DNA of 64,000 nt from Symbiodinium natans (Eukaryota > Sar > Dinophyceae > Suessiales > Symbiodiniaceae). The position numbers were made by a program, and so were the translations under genes. This document shows, piece after piece, positions 21,570 through 32,668 of this stretch. Every line of letters begins with the position of its first letter. Position 1 is the stretch's first letter. The notes beneath the pieces are model-generated. The model was not told where the DNA came from. It made no database searches and saw only the letters and a program-made list of their open reading frames with translations. The DNA is taken from NCBI GenBank assembly GCA_905221605.1, contig CAJNDS010000802.1, positions 595,001 to 659,000 of the forward strand. Direction: 5' to 3'.

Positions 21570-21620
21570 ACACACACATATATATGTATACTGTATACAT
21601 ATATATATATATATATGTTA
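21570..21620. repeat. TA-rich microsatellite
   Basis: An (AC)n/(AT)n low-complexity run. A second, longer TA/GTATAT-rich stretch lies at 22240-22340. The DNA between (21.6-22.4 kb) is AT-rich, with no recognised gene. Confidence 0.85.
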
Positions 21621-22438
21621 TGTGGCATACATTGTGATGCATAGACCCCCCCCCCTCTCAGTCTCCTCAGCTAGGTTTGTATGTTAGAGTTTGTGGCCGT
21701 TTGCTTTGGGATTGGATTTTTGAGGCACAGTGCAACACTTTGAATCTGAATACTGAAGTAGAAACAAATATCAACTAAGCAACAACAAAAGCAGCACTTT
21801 CCAGTACTTTGTCAGAACTCCTGCTTAGTGCAAAGTCCCGGGAGTTTGGTGTTTTCATGTTTGGTTTGAGTTTTAGGTTGTTATTGTTTAGCGAAAATAC
21901 AAATACAGGGCTGGAACGTTCCAGTAGTGTTTGAGGAGTATGTCGCTAAGGTTCATTGGGTCCAAGGAAGAGTTAGCGACTATAAGTGGTAAATTTATTT
22001 ATTTAATTCGTGGGCAATGACTAACTTTCCCTCCGAGAGGGAAAATCCTTTTGGTGATGCTTCGACACTGGTAAACGAGCTGTTTGCCTAGGGAGCTCAA
22101 AATATCCGAAGACCAGAACTGTTCTCTCAAAATCGCTTTGCCACATGCAGCATCTAGACTCAGCCAATGGTGGCTTATTTGTCACGATGTGGAAACTACG
22201 GACAGGGTTCGTTCTTGAGGGGGGAATTTGCTAGCTTGCACAGATATACGTACACGTATATGTACGTGTGTGTATATGTGTATAATATAAATATATATAA
22301 ATAAATAAATAAGTATATATATATATATATATATATATATTCATGTCTTCATTTGTATGATCTAGGAGGACCTCGATAAACCTTTGAGATGGTCGTCAAC
22401 TTTGCAACAGAATGCTGGCGGCTAGCCATCATCATGGG

Positions 22439-22678
22439 CCTAAACCCTAGACCCTAAACCCTGTGTATCACGCCAGATTTAGTGACCTACCAACCGATGC
22501 CTTGCCGGCCTTGTGCGAGTGTGAGTCGAAACCCTGTTGCACAGGCCTGGATGTGCAACCACAGCGGCTATCGAAGCAGCATGGGCTTTATCGTGGAGCG
22601 CTGTGTCGAGCAGAAGCCGAAGCAAAAGCGATTCTCTCTGCTGGGTCCCTTGGCAGGGTTTAGGGTTTAGGGTTTAGG
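22439..22678. repeat. 240-bp inverted repeat with telomere-like arms
   Basis: The left arm CCTAAACCCTAGACCCTAAA and following bases (22439-22463) and the right arm CAGGGTTTAGGGTTTAGGGT and following bases (22654-22678) are reverse complements at 24 of 25 positions, enclosing 190 bp. The right arm continues as a TTTAGGG array to 22703. It could be a mobile element with telomere-like ends or a fold-back of array DNA. No clear target duplication was found. Confidence 0.7.
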
Positions 22679-23383
22679 ACTTAGGGTTTAGGGTTTAGGG
22701 TTCAAGGTACTTTCTGATGTTCGGGCAGCAGCATCAGAAGCACCATGCAGGCAGCTCGCCAAAGGACGAGCGGGCCTGCCAGGAGGGGAACATTGGTGAA
22801 GCGTTCGTGCTCCGATCAAGCTGGACCAAGACACCTGCACCTCAAAAGAGCAAAACATCCTTTCTGTTCTTTACAGATGGGAATGCCTGCGAAATTGTGG
22901 GCCTGGACCAAGGAAGTACGTCAAGATTGGAGGGCTTCTCGATTGGTATGCTCTGCAAGTTTCAGGCTAACATCCCAGCATCTGTTTTTTCATGTTGTGT
23001 TTGCAAGGATTTCACATAATTTATGCGTGCTCCAGGCCGCAGTGCCGATGATGCGGCTGTGTTCACCTACAAGCCCTGAGCTTACAAAGTCGTGGATGGC
23101 GGGCAGAGTTTGAACTGAGCAGAAGGTTCGGCTGTATTTTAAAAGACTTTCCGTTTGCGGTAATCGTCTATGTGTGAGGCCCTTGCACTCCGGCAAGAGC
23201 CCGAGCTTCTGGTGCTTCTCAGTTGGTCAGACAGTGACAGTTATCGGCCTTTTTTTATTAATCTTTTTTTGGCATACACTGCACACGCCAGCTGAGGGGA
23301 TTCCAACAACGAGCATGGTCCTCAGTGGGGTTTGATTTGATTCGTTTGATTGCCCGTCATCTGCGCCAGCTTCGTATTGTCAG

Positions 23384-23470
23384 GTCTTACAGCTTCGCGT
23401 TGAAGCTGCATGGGAAAGACAAATACCTAAGCCTCCAGCCCGATGGCTCGGTTTCAGTGGCCTCTTGGAA
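23384..23470 (+). CDS. Exon of a possible fascin/beta-trefoil-like domain
   Basis: After the GTCAG at 23379-23383 an open stretch encodes SYSFALKLHGKDKYLSLQPD followed by GSVSVASWK. The pattern of a hydrophobic strand, a GK-x-KYLS turn and DGSV resembles one repeat of fascin-like (actin-crosslinking) beta-trefoil domains. One repeat is too little for a firm call. It lies about 260 bp before PDZ-coding exons and may belong to the same gene. Confidence 0.4.
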
Positions 23471-23726
23471 GAACACTTTCCCCTTTTGCATGCCGGATGC
23501 TTCCTGAGTATCAGACAACCCTCCGCTGCAGATGTGCTGAGGACAAAGTATCCGATGATTCCGTGGGCAACAACCACAGCCTCATAGCAGGTTTCGAATG
23601 CCTGCTGCCGGCCACATCCTATGACATAGCGCTGCACTTACTACTGTCCTGTGAGAAAAGCAATGGCCGCCGGGCGGGAATGATTTTGCGAAGGGGCTAT
23701 CAGAGCAACCGAGGTCATCTATGAAC

Positions 23727-24035
23727 AGCAAATCGGTTTAACCGTGAGCAAGGACTTGCCGCTGAGAGTGGTTGGTTTTCGACTTACTGGTCCTCCTCCG
23801 CTCCTAGCACGGATGTGGAAGCCTATGTTAGCCTGAGGCTTCAAAAACGTGGTGCACTCGGGACGACCCCCGGAGGCAGGCCCTGCTGAAGCAAGTGGCC
23901 GCGTGCGGGTGGGTGCGGATCTTATTCGACCGGTGCTTCTCAAGCAGTCCAAAGAAAGTTCAAACTGGCGAAAAGAGTCTTCCTCAGTAAGGTGATGTGA
24001 TCACCTCTGTTAATGGACAGGACTGCCAGCACATT
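23727..24035 (+). CDS. PDZ domain, three exons
   Basis: Three short stretches in order fit a PDZ peptide-binding domain. The first is QIGLTVSKDLPLRVV (about 23728-23772), the N-terminal strand with the carboxylate-binding region. The second is GPAEASGRVRV (about 23880-23915), the usual small helix followed by G-x-v-x-V-G. The third, after the GTAAG at 23987-23991, is GDVITSVNGQD (23992-24024), the highly conserved GD-x-I-x-x-VNG. PDZ domains dock on C-terminal tails of partner proteins and act as scaffolds. Neighbouring exons of the gene were not resolved. The VNG exon is the strongest part. Confidence 0.6.
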
Positions 24036-24845
24036 TGCCAACCGCACATCTGCTGTCGCACCACTTGTGCCAACTCCAGTGGCAGAAACTCCATCCCGAG
24101 GTACCAGTACGTCCGGTGTATCAGTCGCGGTCGCTTGTTTTCGGGTTGTTCTTCCCAGCTGGCTTGCAGGGTACTGTAGCCACAAGTCTGTCTCACGGTC
24201 AGCCCAGTGCGAGGATCTTGTTCTCTCATATTCTTGACGTTCCTTTACCAACTTCCCGCCCCGCAGTACTCGGCTAGACCGTGAGGCAGCCTTTGCCTCT
24301 CGAATAGGTGGGTTTTTTAGCAGACCCTAAGCTTGGAGCAATTGGGGCAAGAGGGGCATGTCCTGTTGGGCAAGTGGGACAAGTGGCAGGCAATTGCGTG
24401 CCTTCGGGACCTGAAACAGTTCCTTGCCTGCCTGTGGAAGCTGTAGACAGGACGTGACGAAATGGGAGCGTCAGGCTGTGCTCAGCCTTATTAACGAGAA
24501 GCGGCCAGTCACCCTTCGATTTCTCTCGAAACTTGGCTGTGTTGCTGAGCACGCCCTTGTCCCTCCATTTCTGCGACTTGTGCACTTCTAGATTCTAGAC
24601 ATCCTGGATGGCCGGAATGAGAGTGCTGGTCATGGAACGTCTGGATTGAATGACCGGGCGGCACGTTGAGCTGAGGATTGATCCAACATGAGACCGTTCG
24701 AGTGAAGGAGTTGGAATGTGCCACATGCTAATGTCGCAAGCCCATGTGATGGATTGGTCAGCCTGGGTTTGCGCTCCACGGCTGCTTGCTTTGTCGGAGC
24801 TGTTGCACTGTTTCATGGAAGGCGCCTTAGTCCCTGCCACTAAAC

Positions 24846-25135
24846 ATGGGCAACATCTCCGATGCATTCAAGCCGTTGAGTCCTCGTTTTCCGTCGCAAG
24901 CTGGAGCAAAAAGAGGTGCAAGTGCTAGCAGCGCGAATGAAGCATGCGGCATGTTGGCGATAAAGCATGCTGACGATGATGCTCGGCAAAGCTCATGCAA
25001 GCATGACTTTGGCTTCGGCCCAGGCGTCGCAAGCATCAGCCTGGCGTGCAGATGCAAGCTGCCTTGCATTGCCTTGCCACGTTCCAGTTGAGTTGCGAGA
25101 GAAAAAAGAAGAGCCCTTGGGCTTTGTCATATGCC
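24846..25135 (+). CDS. Start of a PDZ-like protein, possible N-terminal lipid anchor
   Basis: An ATG at 24846 opens a frame reading MGNISDAFKPLSPRFP and on through a Ser/Ala-rich stretch. Glycine 2 makes N-myristoylation possible but the site is not perfect. A later exon, after the TTCCAG at about 25087, encodes ELREKKEEPLGFVI, which matches the start of a PDZ domain (basic strand, then the PLGF carboxylate-binding loop). The rest of the domain was not found before the PPR gene begins at 25600. This may be a 5' end with missing exons, or a fragment related to the PDZ exons at 23.7-24.0 kb. Confidence 0.45.
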
Positions 25136-25599
25136 TGCGCAGCCCACCGCGTTGCTGAAAGTATAGTTCTTCAGGACCGCCGCCGCTGTGATTTACAATG
25201 CGCAGGTTGAGTGGAGGACCCCACCAGGACCCCACCAGGCAGAGCATCTGGCATGTTTGTGGCTGTCAGGGCTAACCGGTAGGTTGTGTAACCCGTAGGT
25301 TGTGAAAACAGGACCATCGCAATACCAGCGGCAGCTGTTGCATCTGAAATGAATTTGCCGGGGATATGATGGAGGGTGCATGGGCTGTGGTTCGAGGTTC
25401 ATTGGTGTTTTTCCAAATCTAAGTCTTGACTCCAAACCCTTTTCCCATGTTGACGGCAAATTTGCGTAAGCTTGAGCAGCTTACTCCTGTTACAGTCGAC
25501 ACAGGAGTGCTGCGTTGAGCCAAGTAGGGCATCCTGCTCTCGAAGCAACAGCATGCACTTAAGTACACACTTGCACTGCTGCACAGCTGATCCCGAGCC

Positions 25600-28178
25600 A
25601 TGTTGAAGCGTATGCGACTCGACCTCATATCGTCACTCGAGGAGAGCATACCTGACCAGACGGCAGAGCCCCTGGTCCGCAATCTGCTGGATGGGCACGC
25701 GGGAAGCCTTACGCTTCCAGATTTCCAGCGTCTCCTCTCAGCAACACGAGGCAAGTGGGCCTTGGGCGTGATGCTTCTCCAAGGGCTAAGGCAACGGGAT
25801 CTACAGCCATCAACATACCAATGGCAGAGAAATTATGGCTGGATGGCAATGGCCTGTGAGACCGCAGGATTATGGTCTAAGGCGCTGGATTTGCTGGAAA
25901 ATATGGTGGCACGGAGGCTGGAGATTAATCACATTGGTGAGACAGCGTCTGGTTGGCGATTCAGAGGTGGAGCCGGAGCTGCAGGGAGTGGGCAAGCACA
26001 GCTCAGTGCACTGAAGCCCAGCTTACGGAAGTTGGTGATCTTGCGACTCTACACAGCAAAGGGCCGCAAGGATGTTGAAGATGTTGCGGTTGCCGCTGCA
26101 ACCCTTCGCAGATATGGAGCCCCAAAGCCCCGAGACTACGTGGTTCTCCTGTCCGCGTATGGTGCTGTTCACCTATGGCAATCTGCTCTGGGTGTGCTAG
26201 AAGAAATGCAGAGTCTACGATTTGCGCCCTATATCGTCAGCTGCAACGCAGCTCTCAAGGCGTGCGAGACAAGTGGCCAGTGGAGTGTTGCTCTTGCTTT
26301 GTTTCAGAGCATGCGTATCATGCGTACGACGCCTCCAGACCAGATCAGCTACACCACCCTCATCCGGAGCCTTGGCCGGCAGAAGTTCTGGAATCGTGCC
26401 TTGCAGATCTTAGCAGAAATGGACTGCGAGAGCACACCGGATGTGGGGGTATACAGTGCTGCAATGGCCGCATGTGGCAAAGCTCGGAAGTGGTGGCTGG
26501 CTCTTGGGCTCTTGGCCGAACTCGAAGCCAAGAGTCTAATCCCTGATGATGCGCCTGGGCGGAACATGTTCCCGTAGATTTTTTTGGTTACTCAGGACAT
26601 TCAACTAGGTGACACTTTCTGGTTGGAAACAAAGGCTGGCAGCACGCCAAGCCTAAAGAACAGGTGCGTCCTGCTAGGTGGGCGGTTGACAAGAGGCATG
26701 GCAAATGGCAAACCCAAATAAGTGGCATTAGACATTGTATGGAGTAGCGTATCCACCCGATGTTAATTGTATCAATGGCACCGATTATGCTGAGTGTATA
26801 AAAATAAGTTCTGATTGCTATATTTATCATATTGTTATACATGAAGTATATTAGTTACGATAACTCAATTAATCCAGTTTTGTTGTTGTTTCGGTCCAAT
26901 ATACAAAGCTTTCACGAGATTTGTTTAGATGTAATACTTGTATGAAGAACCTGCATCACGATATTTTAAACATACGATGTTCGAAAAGGGTCCATCAAGC
27001 AGTTCTCCTTGAGCCAGACAAGAGGAATGGTCGACTACCTTTTCTTCGCACAGACACTGCTAGATGAACAATTGCTTGAGGGCAGGTTGACTAATTTGGA
27101 GCAGCATCGAAAATCGACGATCGGGAAAAATTCGATTGTTACCGCGCTCCTGCCGAGGAGTTAAGTACAGGCGCGTGTCGTGTCGGGGGGGGGGGGGGGG
27201 GGGGGGTGACCATACATATATAGATACAAGTGGCGCGGACGTGTCCACACGAAAGACAAATCACTACAACTGCCGACTTCCAACATATGGCAGGGAATAC
27301 ATCTGTTTCTTGGTGACCTCTAAGACTCTAAGGTTTGCGTGGGCACTGCCATGAATGCTTGCGAGCTATCACAGAAGTGGCAGCATGCCCTAGCTCTCCT
27401 TCGACGAGTGACAGGAGTGGCCAGAGTAGCGCAAAATTCAGGCTCGGATGGCGTCGATTTCTTGGGCCTCACTGCCAGGCAGTGGGAGCCTCTAGAGCAA
27501 GCACTTGGTCTTCGTGAAGTACCTTCTGAAGATGCTGATGAGGACCCTGAGCTGGAGAAGAAGTGGCAGGAGTTCCGGCTCCGCCACCAACTACCGGACG
27601 ACCAACATGAGGAAGAAGATGTGAAAGCAGCTGAGCAAGTACTGCACACGCTCGGGGGTGGAACTGTGATCAATACTCACATCTATAGGGCAGCAATTGG
27701 AGCGTGCTCGCGCTGTCATCAGATCGATATGGCTTTGAAGATTCTGGACGAAATGTCTGAGCAGTTTTCGTTGACACCCATGCCTGTTACAGACATCATA
27801 AGTGGTTGTGCGGATGTCAATGACTGGTGCCGAGCTCTGCATCTTCTAACCTTGCCCGACCAGCCTGACATTATACTGTGCAATGCAGCCATTGAAGCCT
27901 GCGGCCGTGCTAGGGAGTGGAAGCAGGCAGTTCATCTCCTTCAGCATGCAGAATTTGCACGGCTATTTCCTTCTGTGGTCACCTTTAACACTTTGTTGTC
28001 CTGCGTGCCGCTCAAGGAATCGAGCCAGATAGAGGCACTCCTGCAAGAAATGCAGGGCCACAGAATTGCCCCAGATGAAGTGACTGATAGCATCTTGTCT
28101 GAGGCAGGGCTGCTGCAGTCTGCACGGATTCAGGCACTCCGCCGGGGCTCGATTGCTCCTTTGGAAAAGGACTTGTAG
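25600..28178 (+). CDS. Pentatricopeptide-repeat (PPR) protein, two exons
   Basis: Helical-repeat protein of the PPR family, which binds single-stranded RNA base by base and usually matures chloroplast or mitochondrial transcripts. Exon 1 runs from 25600 to 26547 or 26550, and exon 2 from 27333 to the stop at 28178. Together they give about 600 residues. Repeats are clear: PRDYVVLLSAYGAVHLWQSA, YIVSCNAALKACETSGQWSV, DQISYTTLIRSLGRQKFWNR, DVGVYSAAMAACGKARKWWL, then after splicing VGTAMNACELSQKWQHA, HIYRAAIGACSRCHQIDMA, DIILCNAAIEACGRAREWKQ and VVTFNTLLSC. The splice restores a repeat (IPD-VCVGTAMNAC). The donor is non-GT: either GA after 26547 or GC after 26550, both in frame. The acceptor is TAAG|G. 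A transit peptide is not obvious at the N-terminus. The 0.8-kb intron is AT-rich and holds a poly-G tract. Confidence 0.93.
27185..27206. repeat. Poly-G tract, 22 bases
   Basis: An uninterrupted G run in the PPR intron. G runs of this type recur at 6277-6290, 38155-38169 and 54706-54747. They could form G-quadruplexes or reflect assembly noise. Confidence 0.85.
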
Positions 28179-29686
28179 ATCGCGAAGTGTGCGTGCAAGT
28201 AAAGACTATTTAGATAGTCTAATTATTCCTGTACATACAGTATACACATAGACATACACGCATGTTTCTCTGTGCATGTGTGCATGCGAAGAGTTAAGAC
28301 TTGGACCATTTTTGTTCGCTATGAGGACTGTCAGGATGCCCCTTTTGGAACATTGACTGACATCATCTGGTACCTGCATGCTGAGTGCCGATGCTGTTTG
28401 ATTGAAGTAGCCTTGCTGTATCGGCGCAGCCTTTTTTCCACGACGTTCTATCTTGAGCCACCTTCCACCACCCGCACGATGTCTCTGAATCGAGCAGTTG
28501 CCTCCCGGCAAAAATGAGAAGCATTCATGAAAGCAATCTTGAAACAACTGCCGAAATCAAGAATGCTGCGATCTATGCAAGAAATAGGAAGCATGTGGGA
28601 TGCAGCAGGCCTCAATCCGAATGCATCCGAGTCCAAGAACACTCAGGCTTTCGTTTGGGCCGCGCTTTGGGCTGCGGCCTTCGCAGAGCCAGAGCCAGCT
28701 TGCAAGAGCAAGTCTCCAGGCTTGTGAGTCCGGTGAAGGAGTTTAAGCAATTGCAACCACTCGCGTGCACTTGATCAAACGCCCGTGGGAGGCGTTTTGC
28801 TGATGCAGACGAAGACTGGCACCCTCACGAAGGCAAAGTTGTTGAAAGCGACGGACACGTGAAAGCGCCACTGAGTCTTGCAATGCGCTGTGCCTATGCA
28901 ACAGGAATAGCATGGCAAAGCCTTCACCATGTAGCAAGACCATCTTGCCGTGCAGGGGTCTTCCTCCAACCCGGCGCCTTGACAACCAACTGAAGCCACC
29001 ATGTTTTGTGTGTGTGTGTGTGTGTGGCGTGTGCGTGTGCGTGTGCGTGTGCGTGTGCGTGTGCGTGTGCGTGTGCGTGTGCGTGTGCGTGTGCGTGTGC
29101 GTGTGCGTGTGCGTGTGCGTGTGCGTGTGCGTGTGCGTGTGCGTGCGTGAGTGCATGCAGCTTGTGGACTAAGCTGCCTATCGCTAGAGACATTGCAGCT
29201 TTACTGCCCGAGTGCTGCCCTATTGACAAGCTGTTGCTGGTCATGAATCAACCACGATACGATGCTTAACCATTGTCTCGTGGCCTCGAGGTGGTGGACG
29301 AGATCCGGCGCTCCGGCTGCAGCAAGAGGTGGATCCTAGCGACTGTCAGCCAGGCAAGAGGAACGAAGCAGCCATTGTCACCCGCCCTGCTGGGCTCACT
29401 AGGCCAGTTGTCAATAGCTTCACTAGCACAGAAGAGCAGCGCTGGTCAACCTCCTTGAGCCTACTCTTTGAGCAGCTGTGGACACGAGGACACTCAAGCA
29501 GGAGATGACAGAAATGATGTCTGACCTGCAGAACAAGGCTCCCAAAACGAGCCGTTGCCCTACCAGTAGGCTTTGCAGGTCGTGTCTTCATTGGTCTTCG
29601 TTGGTGGATGATGCGCTTTTCAGGATTCCAAGAAATTCATGTCCCACCACGTGCTTGCAGCTGGCACTTGCCATTTATTGCAGCAG
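28179..29686. other. Spacer or 5' introns before the VWD exons
   Basis: Candidate exons after AG acceptors read VVDEIRRSGCSKR (about 29291) and VDTRTLKQEMTEMMSDLQNK (about 29475), the second helical. They may be 5' exons of the VWD gene. A frame at 28527-28727 is open but has no recognisable motif. The rest is non-coding and includes the GTGTGC repeat at 29028-29147. Confidence 0.35.
29028..29147. repeat. GTGTGC hexamer minisatellite, about 20 units
   Basis: A nearly perfect tandem array of GTGTGC preceded by a (GT)n run (29007-29026). Alternating purine-pyrimidine, so prone to Z-DNA and replication slippage. It produces artificial Cys-Val and His-Thr open frames in all phases. Confidence 0.95.
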
Positions 29687-31725
29687 GTGGGCTCCTGCTG
29701 CAATTGCTCCACCTTCAAGAAGGATGGACAGGCGCAGCAGCGCATATACCCCACTGCCACGAATTTCTCAGAAGCCGACGACCAGGAAGTAACGGGCCTT
29801 TGTGCTGCCTTCGGAGATCCGCACTACATCACCTTCGACGGTGCCCAGACGACCTTCGTGACCTTGCTGCATGGGGAGCTACACAGTTGTCCTCGGACTC
29901 AACGGCATGAGACGGCATGATAAGTCAGAGAGGCCTTGAGGGTCGAGAATCGGATCTATTCATACAAACCTCGCTTATGTACGGAAGCCAAGGTGGGTGA
30001 CATGGTGCAGTGGATGGTCAAATCCAACTCTGTTTGGCTTCAGGCCCTGTCCAAGGGAAGTCAGGCCATCTGGTAGGAAAAGTGCCATGAGAGCAAGATT
30101 GCGTTGGTGAAATGGCCACTGTTGTTCAACAATGGCCCCTGCTGTGCAGGGCCGGATGATGGGCTTCGCGGCTGGTGGCCCCTTCCTTTTCGGACACACC
30201 CTGGTCGTCTGGAAGGAGGATTACAACCAGCCGCTGAAAGTCAGTTGGGATGGCGAGCTGATCCTCCAGGACATATGCATATGAAGCCCTCGAGCAAGCT
30301 AGAAATGTAGCGTTACGCAGCGCAGCTTTCAGGCAACACGAGGAAGACAGGCAGACGACATGGTCTGCCATCTGATGTCAGGACGATGTCAGCGAGTTCC
30401 ACTTCGAGCAGCAGCCAGGTGTGCTGGATGCATATCGGCGCCAGTCTTGGGACGCCGACGTGTTCGATGATCGAGTTCTTAGCCTGCGAACTCACATGCA
30501 GTGCCTTGGATGCAGCCGGCTTGGTTCTCTCTGCACCGCAGTTTCGGAAAACGACATCGAATTGTCAGCATTCGTCCACCTAGTTTGCTGCAAACATCTT
30601 CCAAAGAGGCACACTTCTGACCGCTTCATGTCCATTTGATAGTTGTTTGCTGTTCCAATCCTGCAGCGGCTGTCCGAGAAAATGTATAAAACACACTGGC
30701 TATGACTCTGCATGATAACAGATGACAGCGGTTGGCAAAGACACGTAATCTGGCTGAGCGTGACTGACCGCCCGAGGTTTGCGGTTGGCACCTTTCCTGA
30801 GCGATTCGTGACGCTGCCTGAAACTGGAATTTACATGCCATGTCCTCAGATGCGGAAACTCTTTTAAGCAGTCTTGTGCTACCCATAACGATGAAATGAT
30901 GGTCGCACACGGTGGCAATCTTAAGCTGATGTTTGCGGCTGATCCAAGGTTCAAACTGCCCAGGAACATTGCTGTATCGCTGACGGGAGTCGATTTCATG
31001 TCCGTGGTGGTGTCCATGCCACCAGAGGCACGCCCGTACACAACAGCAGTGGGAATCATTTCACCAAGTTTCCACTGTCCCAGAGAACAAAAGCAAAGTG
31101 AGGCAGGGCAAGGCGGCTACTGTGGAGATTTTAACGGTGACCCCGATGACGATGCGGAACCCATCGTGCCTTCCTGGGACCGTCCAATCGGTCGCTTCTT
31201 GGGCCCAGTGCCTAAGGCCGGGTTTCGGGTTTAGGGTCAAGTGGCAACGACAGCCTGACACCCACCTCCATTTTTCCGCAAAAAGGGGGTCCGGAGACAG
31301 GTATTGACAAGGGTTTCGACTCCGAGTGCATACGGATCTCAGATGGCCATATCTTGTTCTCTAACAGTGCTTCGTTTGGGCCAACGCGCATGACATTGTG
31401 CAGCCTTGTGCAGTGCCTCCACAGGCTATGAGCCTTTTCCCAGAAGACCTGACAGTCGCTCTACTCGGAGATTCGGCTAAAGAGCACAGTCGCATGAGCG
31501 AGGCAAGTCGGGGCGAAGTACAGTGCTCAGGAGAAAATGAAAATGTGCAGCCCAATGCGATGCTATGGGTTGAGTGTTTTAGTGCGTGTTGTCATATTTG
31601 TGTGCGTGTTCGCCGAGAGCAGGCAGAGGCGGTGGCTGCAAAGATCAAGAGTGTCAAAGAATGCCCTCAGCCTCTTCTAGCCAAGGCGGAGGCTCTGTGG
31701 GCGCATGCTGCTGTGTGCACATGAG
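29687..31725 (+). CDS. von Willebrand factor type D (VWD) domain protein, several exons
   Basis: Extracellular adhesion/structural module. Exons in order: a Cys-rich lead-in VGSCCNCSTF followed by the VWD signature CAAFGDPHYITFDGAQTTF (29687 to about 29870); LFGHTLVVWKEDYNQPLKVS followed by WDGELIL (30150 to about 30275); DVSEFHFEQQPGVLDAYRR (30382 to about 30490); LKLMFAADPRFKLPRNIAVS and on (about 30905-31050); and the closing signature YCGDFNGDPDDD (about 31109-31160), equivalent to the GLCGNFNGD element that ends VWD domains. A later stretch KSVKECPQPLLAKAEALWAH (about 31652-31711) resembles the Cys/Leu-helical C8 region that often follows VWD. Known family members are secreted or on the cell surface. 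The signal peptide and both gene ends were not identified. Confidence 0.8.
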
Positions 31726-32624
31726 CTTGATCTGTAGCTGCTGCAGCTCTCAGCAGGTTTTGAACTTACCGGTCACACCGTGTCGCAACTTTATGCTCCT
31801 AAACATGATAGTGCCCCCCCCCCACCGGAGCGGGCGGCTGGGGAGGGGTGTGCCGGAGGGGAGGGTGCAGGGGAGAGGGGAGGGGAGGGACGGGGGGCGG
31901 CTTGGAAAAAGGAGGAGTGGCAAGATATGTCGAAGGAAGAGTGTAGCGCGACAGGACGAGCCAAATCGTGCTGAAGCTACCATATCGGAGAGACAAGACA
32001 TGACAGATTCTGCCAAGCAGGAATTGCGGGCTCCTTTGTCGTGAAAGGAAGAATGACAGCAGTCCCCGGCGCAGACCATCAACAGCGTTTTTCAATCCTA
32101 ACGGAGTGATCCCAGAACAGAAGCTGAGCAACAGCAAATATGCGCAGCATTGGAAAGCCGCAGCACTTGGAGGTACTGCAACTCAGCACGCAGCACAGCT
32201 ATAGGGCTGCCATGCACAACGCAGTTTAAGCAGTGACAGCTCCAAGCACGTGCTAAACTGCAATTGACAGCATTCCAAAGCAGAGCATGCGCTCGTAAGC
32301 CAAGTTCAACTCTCAGATTGCAGCATTTGGCATCTCCGAGCATATGATCGTAACTCACAGATTGCGTCGCATGCTGATCCCAACGTGGCCGACATTGAAA
32401 ATGTGTAGTGGCTCTAGCTCTCCCCTTCTGCTTATCAACCGGACGCCACAGCACACAAGGACAAGTTACAAGGCAATGTCTACCACAAGCACGGTGGAGT
32501 ATCTGAAGTTCTTATACCTCATGTCAACACTTCCAGGACTGCAGTGCAGGTATTTGCGCATGTTGCGCATAGAGAAGAATTAACACACGCCTTGTCCCAA
32601 CGTGCCTTTTATCAGGCGACCCGA

Positions 32625-32626
<2 letters not shown>

Positions 32627-32663
<37 letters not shown>
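32627..32663. repeat. (CT)n microsatellite
   Basis: About 18 CT units ending in a TATATA stretch. Simple sequence. Confidence 0.9.

Positions 32664-32668
<5 letters not shown>

Noticed and set aside
29028-29147. CRISPR-like regular repeat
   Set aside because: Continuous hexamers with no spacers, in a eukaryotic genome.
28743-29156. His-Thr and Cys-Val/Cys-Ala repeat proteins
   Set aside because: Artefacts of translating the GTGTGC array in several phases.
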